In this document: positions 27,057 through 34,797 of the stretch, piece by piece
Layout of the letters: every line of letters begins with the position of its first letter
Numbering within the stretch: position 1 is the first letter of the stretch
DNA from: Candidatus Aalborgicola bjergmarkensis
GTDB lineage: Bacteria > Pseudomonadota > Gammaproteobacteria > Burkholderiales > Burkholderiaceae_C
Assembly (NCBI GenBank): GCA_016708725.1
Contig: JADJFE010000013.1
Span: 116,341-180,340 of the forward strand
Direction of reading: 5' to 3'
DNA: 64,000 bases
Program-made: the position numbers and the translations under genes
The notes under the pieces: model-generated
Seen by the model: only the letters and a program-made list of their open reading frames with translations
What the model was told of the DNA's origin: nothing
The model's database searches: none

Positions 27057-27368
27057 TCAAATAGTTGCAGATTGGTGCGAGTAGCATTTCTTGGGGCAAA
27101 TTTTTGCGCACGCCGTGCAGCCGATGCAAAGCTCCTGGTGCGCAATCGTCATGACTTTCCTTTCGTATTCCTCATCGTCATCATCGTCGTCAATATCCAC
27201 AGGTATGCGTTCACCGTCTTCTGTCAACCCAACCAGCTCCAGCACCCCACGCGAGCAAACCTTGAAGCAGCGGCCGCAGCCAATGCATTTTGTGTCATCC
27301 AGTCTGGAGACAAAGGTTGGCGTCCAGGTAGCCCCGCTGGGCATCGTTATGGTAAAGGTATCGCTCAC
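27057..27368 (-). CDS. fdxB: Nif-associated ferredoxin III (FdxB)
   Basis: 103 residues from GTG 27368 overlapping the preceding stop (GTGA). Two 4Fe-4S cluster motifs: CIGCGRCFKVC near residue 28 and CIGCTACAKICPKKC near the end, separated by a strongly acidic loop (a run of Asp/Glu, IDDDDDDEEYE). This layout is that of the nif-specific ferredoxin III family, thought to supply electrons for nitrogenase or cofactor assembly. Last gene of the nifE operon. Confidence 0.93.
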   Translation of the reverse strand: MSDTFTITMPSGATWTPTFVSRLDDTKCIGCGRCFKVCSRGVLELVGLTEDGERIPVDIDDDDDDEEYERKVMTIAHQELCIGCTACAKICPKKCYSHQSATI

Positions 27369-27562
27369 AGCACAACTCCTTCCTTGCGTGCAGCCATCAG
27401 CATGGCGTGGGCCTCATGGCAGCGCTGGGCGACTTCCAGGATTTTTTCCCAGTTGGTGGGCAACTCTTCAGACAAATCATGCAGGTCCATCTTGGCCTGC
27501 GTGGCGCGTGCGTTGAGTTTCTTCAAGCGCGCCTTGCGTTCTTCTTCTGCTTCGGTGTTCAT
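27365..27562 (-). CDS. CCE_0567-family (DUF683) nif-associated small protein
   Basis: 65 residues from ATG 27562. A short helical hairpin: ERKARLKKLNARATQAKMDL and a second helix with PTNWEKILEVAQRCHEAH. This matches the small all-alpha proteins found with nifX and the DUF269 gene in nif operons and reported as possible metal or Fe-S binders. An 11-bp direct duplication (GGAGCCTGAAC) lies just before the start, overlapping the stop region of the upstream gene. Confidence 0.82.
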   Translation of the reverse strand: MNTEAEEERKARLKKLNARATQAKMDLHDLSEELPTNWEKILEVAQRCHEAHAMLMAARKEGVVL

Positions 27563-27575
27563 GTTCAGGCTCCGT

Positions 27576-28058
27576 TCAGGCTCCGTATTGCGCAACTTCG
27601 GGGTAGGTGCGGATCATGGTGACGGCTTCGTCAAAGAATTTCCCGCCGGATTGGGCCAGCTTTTGCAGCGATGGGAATCCAAAGCGGTGTACGTCACGCA
27701 ACTGCTTGTTGACCACCACCAGCCGACCAGCAATCAGCACCATGCGGCCAAAGCCCTCGTGGCTCATTTTCATCATGGGCGACACCATCTGCCCGGTCTC
27801 GCGCTCGATGGCGACGGCAATGGCGTTGTAAAAAACCTCCAGGTGCCACAGCGTCTCCGGGTCCGGGTCGCCCATGATGGGCAAGGCCCGGCGCTCTTCG
27901 GCGGTCAGAATGTAGGGTTTGAGCAATTGCACATCGCTCTTGTTGTCCCAGGTGCCATGCATGTCCTGTGCACGCAACTGCTTGATGAGCTGCTGCACAA
28001 AAGGGGTTGCCAGATAGGTTGCGTCGTCCACGGTGGCCTGTTCTGTCATGGCTTTCAT
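27576..28058 (-). CDS. NifX-associated nitrogen fixation protein (DUF269)
   Basis: 160 residues. The sequence VQQLIKQLRAQDMHGTWD near the start, PDPETLWHLEVFYNAIAVAIE and MMKMSHEGFGRMVLIAGRLVV are characteristic of the DUF269 family always found beside nifX. The role in FeMo-cofactor synthesis is unresolved. It overlaps nifX by 4 nt (ATGA). Confidence 0.92.
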   Translation of the reverse strand: MKAMTEQATVDDATYLATPFVQQLIKQLRAQDMHGTWDNKSDVQLLKPYILTAEERRALPIMGDPDPETLWHLEVFYNAIAVAIERETGQMVSPMMKMSHEGFGRMVLIAGRLVVVNKQLRDVHRFGFPSLQKLAQSGGKFFDEAVTMIRTYPEVAQYGA

Positions 28059-28465
28059 GGTATAGCCTCTTCCTCTTCAAAGTTGTAGCTGCGTTCACCA
28101 TTCTTTTGCAGGGCCTTGCGCAGCCAGGGAGGTGGTGTACCCTTCAACACCGCTTGTAACTTGTCCAGAATGTCCTTGATCGCCTGCGGCTCTGGTACTT
28201 TGATCGGGTGAATCTTCATGGCCACCACGCGCGCGGCGCCTGAGCCGCCGATGGCGGCCACGTAGACGATGGCACAGTCCCGGATAGCCTCCAGCTTGGG
28301 GGTCAGCTTGTCTTCGTCGCCGTCTTCTTCCAGTTTGTCGCCAAACTCGAAACTCTGGACAAATCGGTAGCCGGTTGCTAAAACGTCGTACACAACAATG
28401 CTTTTTGCCCAGCCAAAGTGCGCATCGACGCGCTCCTTGTCCTGGGTTGCAAAGGCGATTTTCAT
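28055..28465 (-). CDS. nifX: FeMo-cofactor carrier NifX
   Basis: 136 residues. NifX binds NifB-co/VK-cluster and passes it to NifEN. The domain opens KIAFATQDKERVDAHFGWAKS, includes AIVYVAAIGGSGAARVV and ends in an acidic tail. A GGAG ribosome site is 7 nt before the ATG. It follows nifN by 22 bp in the nifENX order. Confidence 0.94.
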   Translation of the reverse strand: MKIAFATQDKERVDAHFGWAKSIVVYDVLATGYRFVQSFEFGDKLEEDGDEDKLTPKLEAIRDCAIVYVAAIGGSGAARVVAMKIHPIKVPEPQAIKDILDKLQAVLKGTPPPWLRKALQKNGERSYNFEEEEAIP

Positions 28466-28487
28466 GGTGCTTTCTCCTTAAGTGGTG

Positions 28488-29828
28488 TTAAACACTGGTA
28501 GTGGCTGGCAGTGGCCAGTCGTTGGGGTGGTGGTGGGGGATGTTTTCCAGCATCAGGTTGGCAATCTCGAATACCAATGCCATGGTTCCGCGATAACCCA
28601 CCTGGCAGCGGTGTGCATTGCCAATGCGGTCAAACACCGGAAAACCCATGCGCAGCAGCGGCTTGCCCAGGCGCTTGGCCGCCTGACGGCCATGCGCATG
28701 CGTGATCAGCACATCGCAGTCCTTGGCACCCTGCTCCAGGTCTTCCAGATCACCCAGAACCACTTGCTGCGCTGGCAGCAGCGCGTGCGCAGCCGACCTG
28801 GTGGTGCTGATGCAGCAGCGCAACTCGGCACCCATGTCGTGCAGCAAGCCGCCAACCGCCAGCAGCAAATCGGGCTCAGCAGCAATGGCCACCTTGATGC
28901 CGCCGGTATAAAAGTGGCCATCGAGCATGGCGTCCAGTAACTGGCTGCGCTGGCGCCGGTATTTGGGCGGGACAGGGCGGCCTGAAAGTTGTGCCAGGCG
29001 TTGCAACAGCCGGTCATTACATTCCAGCCCGGTGAGCCGCTCGAATATTTCCAGTGGCGTGCCCGCAATTTCCTGCAGAGCCAGTGCGCCCTCGCGCATC
29101 TGCTCACCCACACCGATGGTTAGTGCCGACGCACCGGCTGCACGAATATGCTCCAGCGTGGTACCGCCCAGCGTGGTGCCGCGCCAGTCCGGCGGAATGT
29201 GGCCATCCAGAGACCCCGACACATCGGGCAAAACGATTACACGTAGGCCAAAGCTTTCGATGATTTCACGCAACTCGTCAATATCAGCGGGTGACAAATG
29301 GCTGCCCGGCAAGAGCGTGACCTGATCCGCCTTGGGCGGCAGCGGTTTGACCAGCGTGCGAATGATCGCCGTCACTGCATGTTTGTAACCGTCCTCAAAC
29401 GCGCCTACGTAGTCGGGCGTGGAAACATGGACAATTTCGGTGTCCGCCAGCTCAGGCTTGCGTTTACGTATGGTGACGATGTATCCGTCCACATCGTCGC
29501 CCTTGGTTTCGGTAAGACCCGTGGAGCAAATGGCAATGATTCTGGGCGCAGCGCGTTTGCGGATGTTGAGCAAAGCGGCTTCGATGTTGTCGTAGCCGCC
29601 CAGAATGGAGCTCACTTCATTCATGGCCGTGGTCTGCAGCGGAATGGCTTCCTTGAAATGCCGTACCAGCAGCACCAATCCGAACGACGTGCAGCCCTGC
29701 GAGCCGTGCATCACCGGCATGCAGGCATCCAGTCCCAAGAAGGCCAGGCTGGCCCCCAGGGGCTGGCTCATCTTCAGTGGATTGACCGCGCAAGCCTTTT
29801 TTGATTCCACCACTTCGGCCATGGTCAT
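28488..29828 (-). CDS. nifN: FeMo-cofactor scaffold subunit NifN
   Basis: 446 residues. Paralogue of NifK; with NifE it forms the scaffold on which NifB-co matures to FeMo-co. Conserved regions: NPLKMSQPLGASLAFLGL, MPVMHGSQGCTSFGLV with a cluster Cys, and AICSTGLTETKGDDVDGYI. It overlaps nifE by 4 nt and has GGGAGG just upstream of its ATG. Confidence 0.96.
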   Translation of the reverse strand: MTMAEVVESKKACAVNPLKMSQPLGASLAFLGLDACMPVMHGSQGCTSFGLVLLVRHFKEAIPLQTTAMNEVSSILGGYDNIEAALLNIRKRAAPRIIAICSTGLTETKGDDVDGYIVTIRKRKPELADTEIVHVSTPDYVGAFEDGYKHAVTAIIRTLVKPLPPKADQVTLLPGSHLSPADIDELREIIESFGLRVIVLPDVSGSLDGHIPPDWRGTTLGGTTLEHIRAAGASALTIGVGEQMREGALALQEIAGTPLEIFERLTGLECNDRLLQRLAQLSGRPVPPKYRRQRSQLLDAMLDGHFYTGGIKVAIAAEPDLLLAVGGLLHDMGAELRCCISTTRSAAHALLPAQQVVLGDLEDLEQGAKDCDVLITHAHGRQAAKRLGKPLLRMGFPVFDRIGNAHRCQVGYRGTMALVFEIANLMLENIPHHHPNDWPLPATTSV

Positions 29829-31264
29829 GGCCCTCCCGAGCGCGTGACTGCACCCAGCGTTTCACCATCGTCTCCCCAGGGAGCGGGAATGCGCACCTGC
29901 TGCCACACCGGGTTAAAAATGGTTCGGTCTATCTCGTGCACCAGCTTGACCATACCCTCGTAGCCAGCGTAGGGGTGGTAGCGTTCCTGGTTGATGTCCA
30001 GCCAGGGCATACGCGCCTTGAGCGCCACAAACTGGGAGCGACCACCGGATAACATGATGTCGGCCCGCGCATCACGCAGCATGGCGTACATCTCGCGCGG
30101 CGTCATGTCGTCAATCATGTGGGCACTGTCACCGTCTTGCAATCCCATGATTTCCTTGATTTTTTCCTTGTCCTCTTTGGTGCTCTTCTTGACGCTGGTG
30201 CCCACAATTTCCATGCCGCCCTCTTGCAGCGCTGCCACCACCGACCAGGACTTGACGCCCCCGGTAATCAGGAGCACCCGTTTCCCGTTCAGGCGTTGCT
30301 TGTAGTGCGCAATGCGCTTCCAGGCACGGGCTTCTTCGACTTCAATCAGCCGCTCGGTGCGTTTCAGCAAGTCGGACGGCGCTCCGGTTTGCACCAGCAG
30401 TCTGGCAATCTGGCGTAGCGTGTCGCTCATGTCGCCGATGCCGTAGAAGGAGCCTTCAAAGTACGGAATGCCCCAGCGCTGCTCCATCTTGGTGGCGATG
30501 TTGATCATCGACTTGGAGCACACCATCATGTTCACCTTGGCGCGGTGCGCGCTGGCAATCTCGTTGTAGCGGCCATCGCCACAGATGCACGACAGGATGC
30601 GAATGCCCAAAGCGTCCAGCAAGGGCTTGACCTGCCACAATTCGCCCACCAGGTTGTATTCGCCAATGATGTTGATGTCATACGGCGTGGTGAAATCGGG
30701 TTCCCGTGTGCCAATCACATAATCCAGCAACGCCTCGGCGCCCAGCTTGTTGCCCAGGTTTTTCTGCCCGGCAAAGCCTGGCGCGTTGACCGGGACGACG
30801 GGCTTGCCAAACTTCGCGCTGGCACGCAGGCACACCGCCTCGATGTCATCCCCCACCAGCGCAGTCACACAGGTCTGGTACACAAAAACGGCCGGTGGGT
30901 CATACTTCTCGATGATTTCACGAATCGACTTGAACAGACGCTTCTCGCCACCATAGATCACGTCCAGTTCACTGATGTCCGTGGTGAACCCCGTGCGGTA
31001 GATTTGCGGACCCGACGATGCGCTGTGCCGGTTGTCCCAGGAATTGCCCTCGCAGGCGATGGGGCCGTGTACCAGATGCGCCACATCGGCAATGGGTTGC
31101 AACGCAATCTTGGCACCGTCAAACGCGCAACCTCCCGCAGCCGCTCCTGGGCTTAGCTGTTTGCTACACCCCTTCTTGCGCTCCTTCTCGCTCTTGCCCT
31201 GGTTCTTGTCGCAGCCAGGCTCTTCGAACACTTCGGCAATCTTGGCCTTGAGCGCAATAGACAT
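29825..31264 (-). CDS. nifE: FeMo-cofactor scaffold subunit NifE
   Basis: 479 residues from ATG 31264, selected for AGGAG 6 nt before it; longer frames to 31303 lack one and run into the promoter. Paralogue of NifD. Cys residues that hold the NifEN 4Fe-4S cluster are in GGCAFDGAKIAL, HGPIACEGNSWDNR and YQTCVTALVGDDIEAVC. First gene of the nifE-nifN-nifX-DUF269-CCE_0567-fdxB operon, with a good sigma-54 promoter 35 bp upstream. Confidence 0.97.
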   Translation of the reverse strand: MSIALKAKIAEVFEEPGCDKNQGKSEKERKKGCSKQLSPGAAAGGCAFDGAKIALQPIADVAHLVHGPIACEGNSWDNRHSASSGPQIYRTGFTTDISELDVIYGGEKRLFKSIREIIEKYDPPAVFVYQTCVTALVGDDIEAVCLRASAKFGKPVVPVNAPGFAGQKNLGNKLGAEALLDYVIGTREPDFTTPYDINIIGEYNLVGELWQVKPLLDALGIRILSCICGDGRYNEIASAHRAKVNMMVCSKSMINIATKMEQRWGIPYFEGSFYGIGDMSDTLRQIARLLVQTGAPSDLLKRTERLIEVEEARAWKRIAHYKQRLNGKRVLLITGGVKSWSVVAALQEGGMEIVGTSVKKSTKEDKEKIKEIMGLQDGDSAHMIDDMTPREMYAMLRDARADIMLSGGRSQFVALKARMPWLDINQERYHPYAGYEGMVKLVHEIDRTIFNPVWQQVRIPAPWGDDGETLGAVTRSGGP

Positions 31265-31298
31265 GGACGACTCCTGGAACGGTGGGTAGTCCTTGCGT

Positions 31299-31314
31299 TG
31301 CAATTTGGGTGCCA
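31299..31314 (-). promoter_or_regulatory. Sigma-54 promoter of nifE operon
   Basis: On the minus strand TGGCACC-CAAA-TTGCA, one mismatch to the TGGCACG-N4-TTGCW consensus, with GG and GC at the required 10-nt separation. Transcription would start about 31287, 23 nt before the nifE ATG. No exact TGT-N10-ACA site was found in 31315-31520; that stretch otherwise holds no gene I can see. Confidence 0.85.
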
Positions 31315-31520
31315 GGGGAAAATGGGCCTCAAAACTTCAGATAAACAAACATTACTGCGGGTTTGTGGTGCGTTTGTGGTGCATTTGGCGCAAAACTTTG
31401 GCGGGTTTGAATGGATTGCGACAAATGCTTGCAAATAGCTACAGAACAAGCACTGGCACTCATAACCGTGCGAGGAAGCTTGATTTGGTAATACTGACTG
31501 CCATACGGTAACATTCACCC

Positions 31521-31769
31521 ATGAATACCTTGACTATCAAAATTCCACCAGAGCTTGACCAGCAACTGCGCCAGATGAGCCAACAGACCGCGCTTGGCAA
31601 GTCGGAACTGGTGCGCCGCGCCTTGCAGGCATTCATGGCCCAGGCCCACGCTGCAAGCCCCTTTGTGTCAGCCCTGGATCAGGCTGGCGATCTGGTTGCC
31701 TGTTTCAGTGGTGGACCGTCGGACTTGTCATCCAACCCCGCGCATTTGAAAGATTTCGGCCGCGTATGA
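31521..31769 (+). CDS. Ribbon-helix-helix antitoxin
   Basis: 82 residues. The N-terminal 45 residues TLTIKIPPELDQQLRQMSQ then GKSELVRRALQAFM form a CopG/Arc-type ribbon-helix-helix DNA-binding domain; the C-terminal tail probably binds and blocks the PIN toxin. It overlaps the toxin start by 4 nt, the classical coupled antitoxin-toxin order. It lies between the nifE promoter and the nifHDK operon tail, on the opposite strand to both. Confidence 0.85.
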   Translation: MNTLTIKIPPELDQQLRQMSQQTALGKSELVRRALQAFMAQAHAASPFVSALDQAGDLVACFSGGPSDLSSNPAHLKDFGRV

Positions 31770-32182
31770 AAGGCCAGCTTATCTTGGACACCGGCCCATG
31801 GGTTGCGCTGCATTGCAGTGGCGACACATACCATGACTGGGCCAAAGCGCAATTTGCGCAGTATCCCGCCCCGTTTCTGACCTGTGAGGCGGTGGTGGCA
31901 GAGACCTGTTTTTTGTTGGCACATTCGGGGTTTGATCCGTCCCGTGCTCTGGCACTGATTGAGCGCGGTGTTGTGCGGGTGGCCCTGTCGCTGGCGGAAC
32001 AGGTGGGGGCAGTGCGTGCGCTGTTTGAGCGTTATGACAACGTGCCCGCTTCGCTGGCCGATGCGTGCCTGATTCGCCTGTCTGAATTGCACGACCCTTG
32101 TCGGGTGCTGACACTCGATGGCGACTTTGCTGTGTACCGACGCCACGGCAGAAAAGTGATTCCGGTAATATCGCCTAAATAA
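31766..32182 (+). CDS. PIN-domain ribonuclease toxin (VapC-like)
   Basis: 138 residues. PIN-domain metal-dependent RNase. Acidic active-site residues are visible in LILDTGPWVAL (Asp8), LTCEAVVAET (Glu near 38), SLADACLIRLSE and VLTLDGDFAVYRRH. The latter half resembles the subclass paired with RHH antitoxins. The 32183-32297 gap downstream carries a dispersed repeat copy. Confidence 0.9.
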   Translation: MKGQLILDTGPWVALHCSGDTYHDWAKAQFAQYPAPFLTCEAVVAETCFLLAHSGFDPSRALALIERGVVRVALSLAEQVGAVRALFERYDNVPASLADACLIRLSELHDPCRVLTLDGDFAVYRRHGRKVIPVISPK

Positions 32183-32251
32183 GCCGGAGCAGGACGCTTG
32201 CAGTCACCAGGCAAGGGTTGTGGCAGGCGAATGATCGTGGCGAGGATGCTG

Positions 32252-32296
32252 CAAAATAAATATCTGCTCCCGCACATTCCACGCGGGTTACAGGCA
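32252..32296 (-). repeat. Dispersed 45-bp repeat, between toxin and rubrerythrin-like gene
   Basis: AAATATCTGCTCCCGCACAT then TCCACGCGGGTTACAGGC. It fills the convergent gap. Confidence 0.75.
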
Positions 32297-32297
32297 A

Positions 32298-32777
32298 TTA
32301 TCCCTTTGAAGACAGGGTTTTCCCGCTCTGGTGCAGGGCGATCCAGCGCTGCAGTTCGGCGACGTGCGCGCTCTCTTCCTCGACAAACTCCCTGGCCAGC
32401 ACCTTGATTTCCGGGTCATTGGTCAAGGCCAGTATGTTGGCATAGAAGTCCAGTCCTGCTGTTTCTGCCTCCAGTGCCACTTGCAGCGCTTGCTCAATGC
32501 CGATGAGGGGGTCTGTGGCCCAGATGGCGGCGGTTTCGGGACTTTCTATGTCGGGCCAGCGGTAGTCACTGCCGGCCATTTCCGGAAGATCACGAAAGCC
32601 GGCACGGGCTTGCGCATCTCCCAGGTGCAGCAAGGAATAGTCGGCCAAACGGCGAAACAGACGGCCCACTTCCTTGTTGCCCGCAGTGGCCATGGCATCG
32701 GCGAGCTGGCCGAAGCGCAGGGCCGCTTCGCGCTCCAGCTGGATGGTGTGGGCCAGGAACTCTTCTACGCTGTTCAT
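32298..32777 (-). CDS. Rubrerythrin/ferritin-like nif-linked protein
   Basis: 159 residues, all helical. Putative di-iron residues: Glu in IQLEREAALRF, the ALEAETAGLDFYANI helix and the E-x-x-H of EEESAHVAEL. Such ferritin-like proteins sit behind nifHDK in several betaproteobacteria and are presumed to protect nitrogenase from peroxide or oxygen; that role is inference. It is 23 bp downstream of the 2Fe-2S ferredoxin and probably part of the nifHDK transcript. Confidence 0.8.
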   Translation of the reverse strand: MNSVEEFLAHTIQLEREAALRFGQLADAMATAGNKEVGRLFRRLADYSLLHLGDAQARAGFRDLPEMAGSDYRWPDIESPETAAIWATDPLIGIEQALQVALEAETAGLDFYANILALTNDPEIKVLAREFVEEESAHVAELQRWIALHQSGKTLSSKG

Positions 32778-32800
32778 ATCAGAATCTGTTCAGAATTTTT

Positions 32801-33148
32801 TCAGAACTTGACCAGAATATCCTCATCGCGCACCACCATCTGGCACGCCAGGCGCCACGGTGGCGGCAAGTCGCTGGTTTCGGCGTCCAGTATCTGCTGC
32901 GCGGTGATTTTTCCCGCCAGACGCAAGACGGTTTTTTCCTTTTCGGTCATTGCTACACCGATGGGTCTCTTACCCGAGAGTACCGACACTTGCACCTGGC
33001 AGGAGCCGCATTCGCCGTTTTCACACTCGTGGTTCAGCGGAATGCTGTTGGCCTTGGCCACCGAGAGCAGTGTCTTGGTGTCACCCGCAACGGCATAGAC
33101 GGTCACGTCTTTTTTCAGGCGGGGCGAGCTAAAAGTTACGTTTGCCAT
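32801..33148 (-). CDS. Nif-linked 2Fe-2S ferredoxin
   Basis: 115 residues. Plant-type [2Fe-2S] ferredoxin with CENGECGSC (C-x4-C-x2-C) around residue 42 and the fourth Cys in WRLACQMVV. A long N-terminal beta-grasp strand pair precedes. Located 13 bp after nifK and in the same direction, so likely an electron carrier induced with nitrogenase. Confidence 0.92.
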   Translation of the reverse strand: MANVTFSSPRLKKDVTVYAVAGDTKTLLSVAKANSIPLNHECENGECGSCQVQVSVLSGKRPIGVAMTEKEKTVLRLAGKITAQQILDAETSDLPPPWRLACQMVVRDEDILVKF

Positions 33149-33161
33149 AGCGATCTACCCT

Positions 33162-34718
33162 TTAGCGAACAATGTCGAAGCTGTAATCGGTTTTGCCGAT
33201 TTCCATGGTGTTGGCGTCGAGTGCTTCAAAGAACTCGTCGAGCAACATCACCAGCACACGCAGGGAACCGCCGTAGCCCCAGGTGGCATAGCGGTGGTAG
33301 TGGTGGCGGTCATGGATCGGGAACACCAGGCGTACCAGGGGCGTTTTGGTGTCGCGCTCCAGGAACTTGCCGTAGGTATTGCCAATCAGGAAATCCACCG
33401 GCTCGGTGAACAGCAGTGAGCGCATATGCCACAGGTCACGTTTGGGATAGGCCTTGCAGCCCTTGCCGTAGGGAGAAGAATCAAACAGTTGTTGCACCCG
33501 CTTGGCCCAGGACTCCGTGCCATTGGTGGACAGGACATGCACCGGCTCCGCACCCAATTCCATCAGATACGCCGCATAGCCCAGCATCTGATCCGGGTCA
33601 CCGTACAGGGCAAAGCGTTTGCCATGCAAATGGGCCTGGCTGTCGGCCATGGCATCGACCAGTTCGCCACGTTCTTTCTCCAGCTCTGCCGGAATCGGCT
33701 TACCCGTCAGGCGCGCGATTTCCATCAGGAACTTGTCAGTGCCAGCCACACCCATGGGTGCATTCAGCACGACGACTTCCTGGCCGTGTTCGGCGATGAA
33801 TTTGCTGGTTTTTTCGCAGCAGTACTCCTGAAAGACGATGGTTGCCTTGGCGTGCAGCGCAGCGACTATTTCTTCCTTGGTGGTGCCGCCTGCGTACATG
33901 CGGAATTCGCCGTCGGTCGGTGTATTCCAGGTATCGGAGGGGTCGCAGATGATGTTGGCCTTGACGCCGAACAAATCAAAGATGCGGCGAATCTCGCGCA
34001 TGTTGCCGACCACAAAGCCATCAAAGCCGCCAATGAAGTTGATACTGTCATCGGGAACACGCACCAGCGGCTGGGTGGTATTGGCTTTGCCGTCCCAGAA
34101 ATGGCGCAACACACCCAGCAAGGCATTGTCATAACCCGTGATATGGCTGCCCACAAATGCCGGGGTGTGGGCAAACGGCACATCAAACGTTTCGGGAACG
34201 CTGCCCTTTTGCTTACTGGTCTTGATGAAGGCGTCCAGGTCGTCGCCGATGACCTCGGCCATGCAGGTGGTCGAGACGGCAATCATGTCGGGTTTGTACA
34301 GGTTGTAGGCATTGGCCAGGCCGTCCACCATGTTGTTCAGGCCGCCGAACACGGCAGCGTCTTCGGTCATGGAAGAGCTGACGCAGGAAGTCGGCTCCTT
34401 GAAATGGCGCGAGAAGTGCGCCCGGTAGTAGGCTACACAGCCCTGGCTGCCGTGGACAAAACTCAGCGTTTTGGCAAAACCATTGGCTGCAAAAACCGCG
34501 CCCAAAGGCTGGCAGGCTTTGGCCGGGTTCACGGTCAGAGAATCACGGGCGAAGTTTTTCTGCTTGTAGTCTTCGGTCTTGGTCCATTCCACGGTCTGCT
34601 GGATAGACTCGCATGGGTGGTTTAATTCAAAGGCTTTCTTTTTACTGAAGAGTTCCTGGTATTCCGGCTCACGAAACAGCATTTCGTGGTCGATGATTTT
34701 TTCGGCTACTTGAGGCAT
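33162..34718 (-). CDS. nifK: Nitrogenase MoFe protein beta subunit NifK
   Basis: 518 residues from ATG 34718 (GGAG 8 nt before). The beta subunit shares the P-cluster with NifD: Cys ligands in AKACQPLGAVF, GSQGCVAYYRAHF and STTCMAEVIGDD. The N-terminal extension seen in Mo-nitrogenase group I enzymes is present (about 50 residues before the core). Third gene of nifHDK, 79 bp after nifD. Confidence 0.98.
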   Translation of the reverse strand: MPQVAEKIIDHEMLFREPEYQELFSKKKAFELNHPCESIQQTVEWTKTEDYKQKNFARDSLTVNPAKACQPLGAVFAANGFAKTLSFVHGSQGCVAYYRAHFSRHFKEPTSCVSSSMTEDAAVFGGLNNMVDGLANAYNLYKPDMIAVSTTCMAEVIGDDLDAFIKTSKQKGSVPETFDVPFAHTPAFVGSHITGYDNALLGVLRHFWDGKANTTQPLVRVPDDSINFIGGFDGFVVGNMREIRRIFDLFGVKANIICDPSDTWNTPTDGEFRMYAGGTTKEEIVAALHAKATIVFQEYCCEKTSKFIAEHGQEVVVLNAPMGVAGTDKFLMEIARLTGKPIPAELEKERGELVDAMADSQAHLHGKRFALYGDPDQMLGYAAYLMELGAEPVHVLSTNGTESWAKRVQQLFDSSPYGKGCKAYPKRDLWHMRSLLFTEPVDFLIGNTYGKFLERDTKTPLVRLVFPIHDRHHYHRYATWGYGGSLRVLVMLLDEFFEALDANTMEIGKTDYSFDIVR

Positions 34719-34797
34719 GACGCTCTCCAAATGGTTTGGGTTGATGAGAAAGGGGCCGGCGCGAACCAGCCACTGTTGGCACGGCGGGCACGGTGGC

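Noticed and set aside
26581..28088. A 486-codon plus frame running through MITE copy A and the fdxB-nifX genes
   Set aside because: Antisense to four nif genes in good operon order; the first part is repeat DNA.
33426..34625. A 399-codon plus-strand frame
   Set aside because: Antisense to nifK, which has all P-cluster cysteines.
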